NCBI RefSeq assembly: GCF_019200975.1
Contig: NZ_JAHTMR010000001.1
Coordinates: forward strand, 761,400-825,399
Source: Pseudomonas sp. PD9R
Lineage (GTDB): Bacteria; Pseudomonadota; Gammaproteobacteria; Pseudomonadales; Pseudomonadaceae
Length of the DNA: 64,000 bases
Direction of reading: 5' to 3'
A program made the position numbers and the translations under genes. Shown here piece after piece: positions 62,891 to 64,000 of the stretch. The notes below the pieces were generated by a model, which worked only from the letters and a program-made list of their open reading frames with translations, did no database searches and was not told the DNA's origin. Each line of letters begins with the position of its first letter. Within the stretch, counting starts at the first letter, position 1.

Positions 62891-63820
62891 ATGGATCGTT
62901 TACTGAGTGTCGAAGCTTTCGTGAGGGTTGCCGAAACCTGCAATTTTGCGAAGGCCGCTTTGCAATTAGGGGTCACGCGCTCAGTGATTACCCATCGTAT
63001 TCAACAGCTGGAGCAGCTCATCAATGCGCCACTGTTCCACCGCAGTACCCGGCATGTCCGGCTGTCCGAGGTAGGCGAGACTTACTACAAGGAGTGCTCG
63101 GACATGGTCGCGAATTTCAACTCGCTGACCGATCACATGCGCGAACTGCGCTCCAAACCCACGGGTAAGCTGCGGATCCAGATGCTGCCCGGGTTTGCCA
63201 TCGGTCACTTCGGCAGAATCCTGGCCGAGTTCAACCAGCTCTACCCGGACATTGAAATAGATGTGGTGGTCAACGATCGCGTCGTGGATCTCATCGAAGA
63301 AGGTTTCGACGTGGCGTTTCAGATGTTTCCGCCCATGGCCGAGACCATGATCGAGCGCAAGTTGTTTCCAGTGCGCCGAATATTCTGCATGTCACCGGAA
63401 TACGCTTCCAGATTCGGTGTGCCGAAGCATCCAAACGAACTTCAGCAGCACAAAATTGCCTTGTACGCGGGTTATCCATCGCGTAATCGCTGGGTCTTCA
63501 CCCACGCTGGCGAGCAGATTGAGTTGAGCCTTCCGGGCCATGTGCGTTCTAACTCGGTGCATCTGTTGCGCGATTACGCCTCCACCGGTGTATGTATTGT
63601 CTGCCTGCCGACGCTGGTGGCCAGCGATGATCTGCTGGCAGGGCGATTAATCCCGGTGCTTCCGCAGTACGGCGTTTCCTCCTTCAACTTATCGGCGGTG
63701 TTCCCGGCGACGCAGCGACGAGCACTGAAAGTCCGCACGTTGATTGAGTTCCTGGTTGAAAAATTCAGCGACGAGCCCGATTGGGACAGGCCGTTGCTGG
63801 AACGTGGCTGGGTAGTGTGA
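62891..63820 (+). CDS. LysR family regulator, paralogue 2
   Basis: 309 residues from ATG 62891 (MDRLLSVEAFVRVAETCNFA), with GGGAT upstream; a TTG at 62885 is in frame. Helix-turn-helix about 3-62 with LGVTRSVITHRIQQLEQLIN; effector domain includes RIQMLPGFAIGHFGRILAEF and EEGFDVAFQMFPPMAETMIE, aligning block by block with the LysR at 60231. It is in an operon with the second monooxygenase, so it is induced with it and may feed back on both monooxygenase promoters. Confidence 0.93.
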   Translation: MDRLLSVEAFVRVAETCNFAKAALQLGVTRSVITHRIQQLEQLINAPLFHRSTRHVRLSEVGETYYKECSDMVANFNSLTDHMRELRSKPTGKLRIQMLPGFAIGHFGRILAEFNQLYPDIEIDVVVNDRVVDLIEEGFDVAFQMFPPMAETMIERKLFPVRRIFCMSPEYASRFGVPKHPNELQQHKIALYAGYPSRNRWVFTHAGEQIELSLPGHVRSNSVHLLRDYASTGVCIVCLPTLVASDDLLAGRLIPVLPQYGVSSFNLSAVFPATQRRALKVRTLIEFLVEKFSDEPDWDRPLLERGWVV

Positions 63821-63847
63821 TTCGCGTGTGTTTGAGCGCGCCGCGAA

Positions 63848-63937
63848 GATCAAAAGATCGCAGGCTGCGCCAGCTCCTACATTGACCGGATCCAACTTCC
63901 CGGTAGGAGCTGCCGCAGGCTGCGATCTTTTGATCTT
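63848..63937. repeat. REP pair, type 1
   Basis: Minus-oriented core with changes (CAGGCTGCGCCAGCTCCTAC), 22-base spacer, then GTAGGAGCTGCCGCAGGCTG. A third, shortened minus-oriented copy (AAAAGATCGCCAGCTCCTAC) follows at 63964-63983, before the window ends. Confidence 0.85.
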
Positions 63938-64000
63938 GATCCGTTGGCGTATTCGAAGCGGTTAAAAGATCGCCAGCTCCTACAGGTATCGGGCCATGTG

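Overview
The window looks like chromosomal DNA of a fluorescent-group Pseudomonas. It has high GC, many closely spaced operons with clear Shine-Dalgarno sites, a MexEF-OprN system, a PaaI-like thioesterase, DUF6124 and reverse transsulfuration genes of pseudomonad type, and many copies of two pseudomonad-type intergenic palindromes (core GTAGGAGCTGCCGAAGGCTG, and a GAGCAAGCTCGCTCCCAC type). I see no rRNA, tRNA, CRISPR array, insertion sequence or prophage. Assignments were made by eye from sequence and family knowledge; no searches were run.

Layout. 1-5.3 kb: a gene cut by the left edge, then a tight operon of a haem-oxygenase-like diiron oxidase, a SAM methyltransferase and a carboxylate-amine ligase, then a YjdF-type membrane protein with a 55-residue partner and a DUF1801 protein. 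5.3-8.4 kb: msrA, a PCuAC/SCO copper-delivery pair and a DUF6124 gene with an elaborate structured leader. 8.2-11.4 kb: nirBD behind a sigma-54 promoter and a transcription attenuator. 11.5-18 kb: a small NTF2-like protein, a chemoreceptor, ilvD, mqo and a 27-residue membrane peptide. 18-25 kb: thioesterase, cystathionine beta-synthase/gamma-lyase, and a polyamine-type operon (amine oxidase, XRE-cupin regulator, glutamine synthetase-like ligase). 25-27.2 kb: a sulfur-type TOBE protein with an orphan substrate-binding protein, and a secreted protein built of eight 13-residue repeats. 27.4-32 kb: a NarL-type two-component system divergent from cstA-ybdD, with TACGTA boxes between them. 32-41 kb: a dioxygenase-like protein, a diguanylate cyclase lacking the inhibitory site, an aldehyde dehydrogenase/cysteine hydrolase operon divergent from an HxlR regulator, a lipoprotein, a dCache chemoreceptor, a TetR regulator and a truncated MexT-like LysR gene. 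41-47 kb: mexEF-oprN. 47-52 kb: galactose dehydrogenase, VOC protein, OsmC-YcaO fusion and wrbA.

52-63.8 kb is the most intriguing part. Two collinear paralogous FAD monooxygenases flank a four-gene envelope module (DUF1302 outer-membrane protein, DUF1329 protein, YCF48-type propeller, RND/MMPL transporter), with two paralogous LysR regulators. Both monooxygenase promoters carry a pair of GTT-N11-AAC boxes, so the whole 12-kb block reads as one co-regulated system that oxidises and moves an unknown, probably lipophilic, compound across the envelope.
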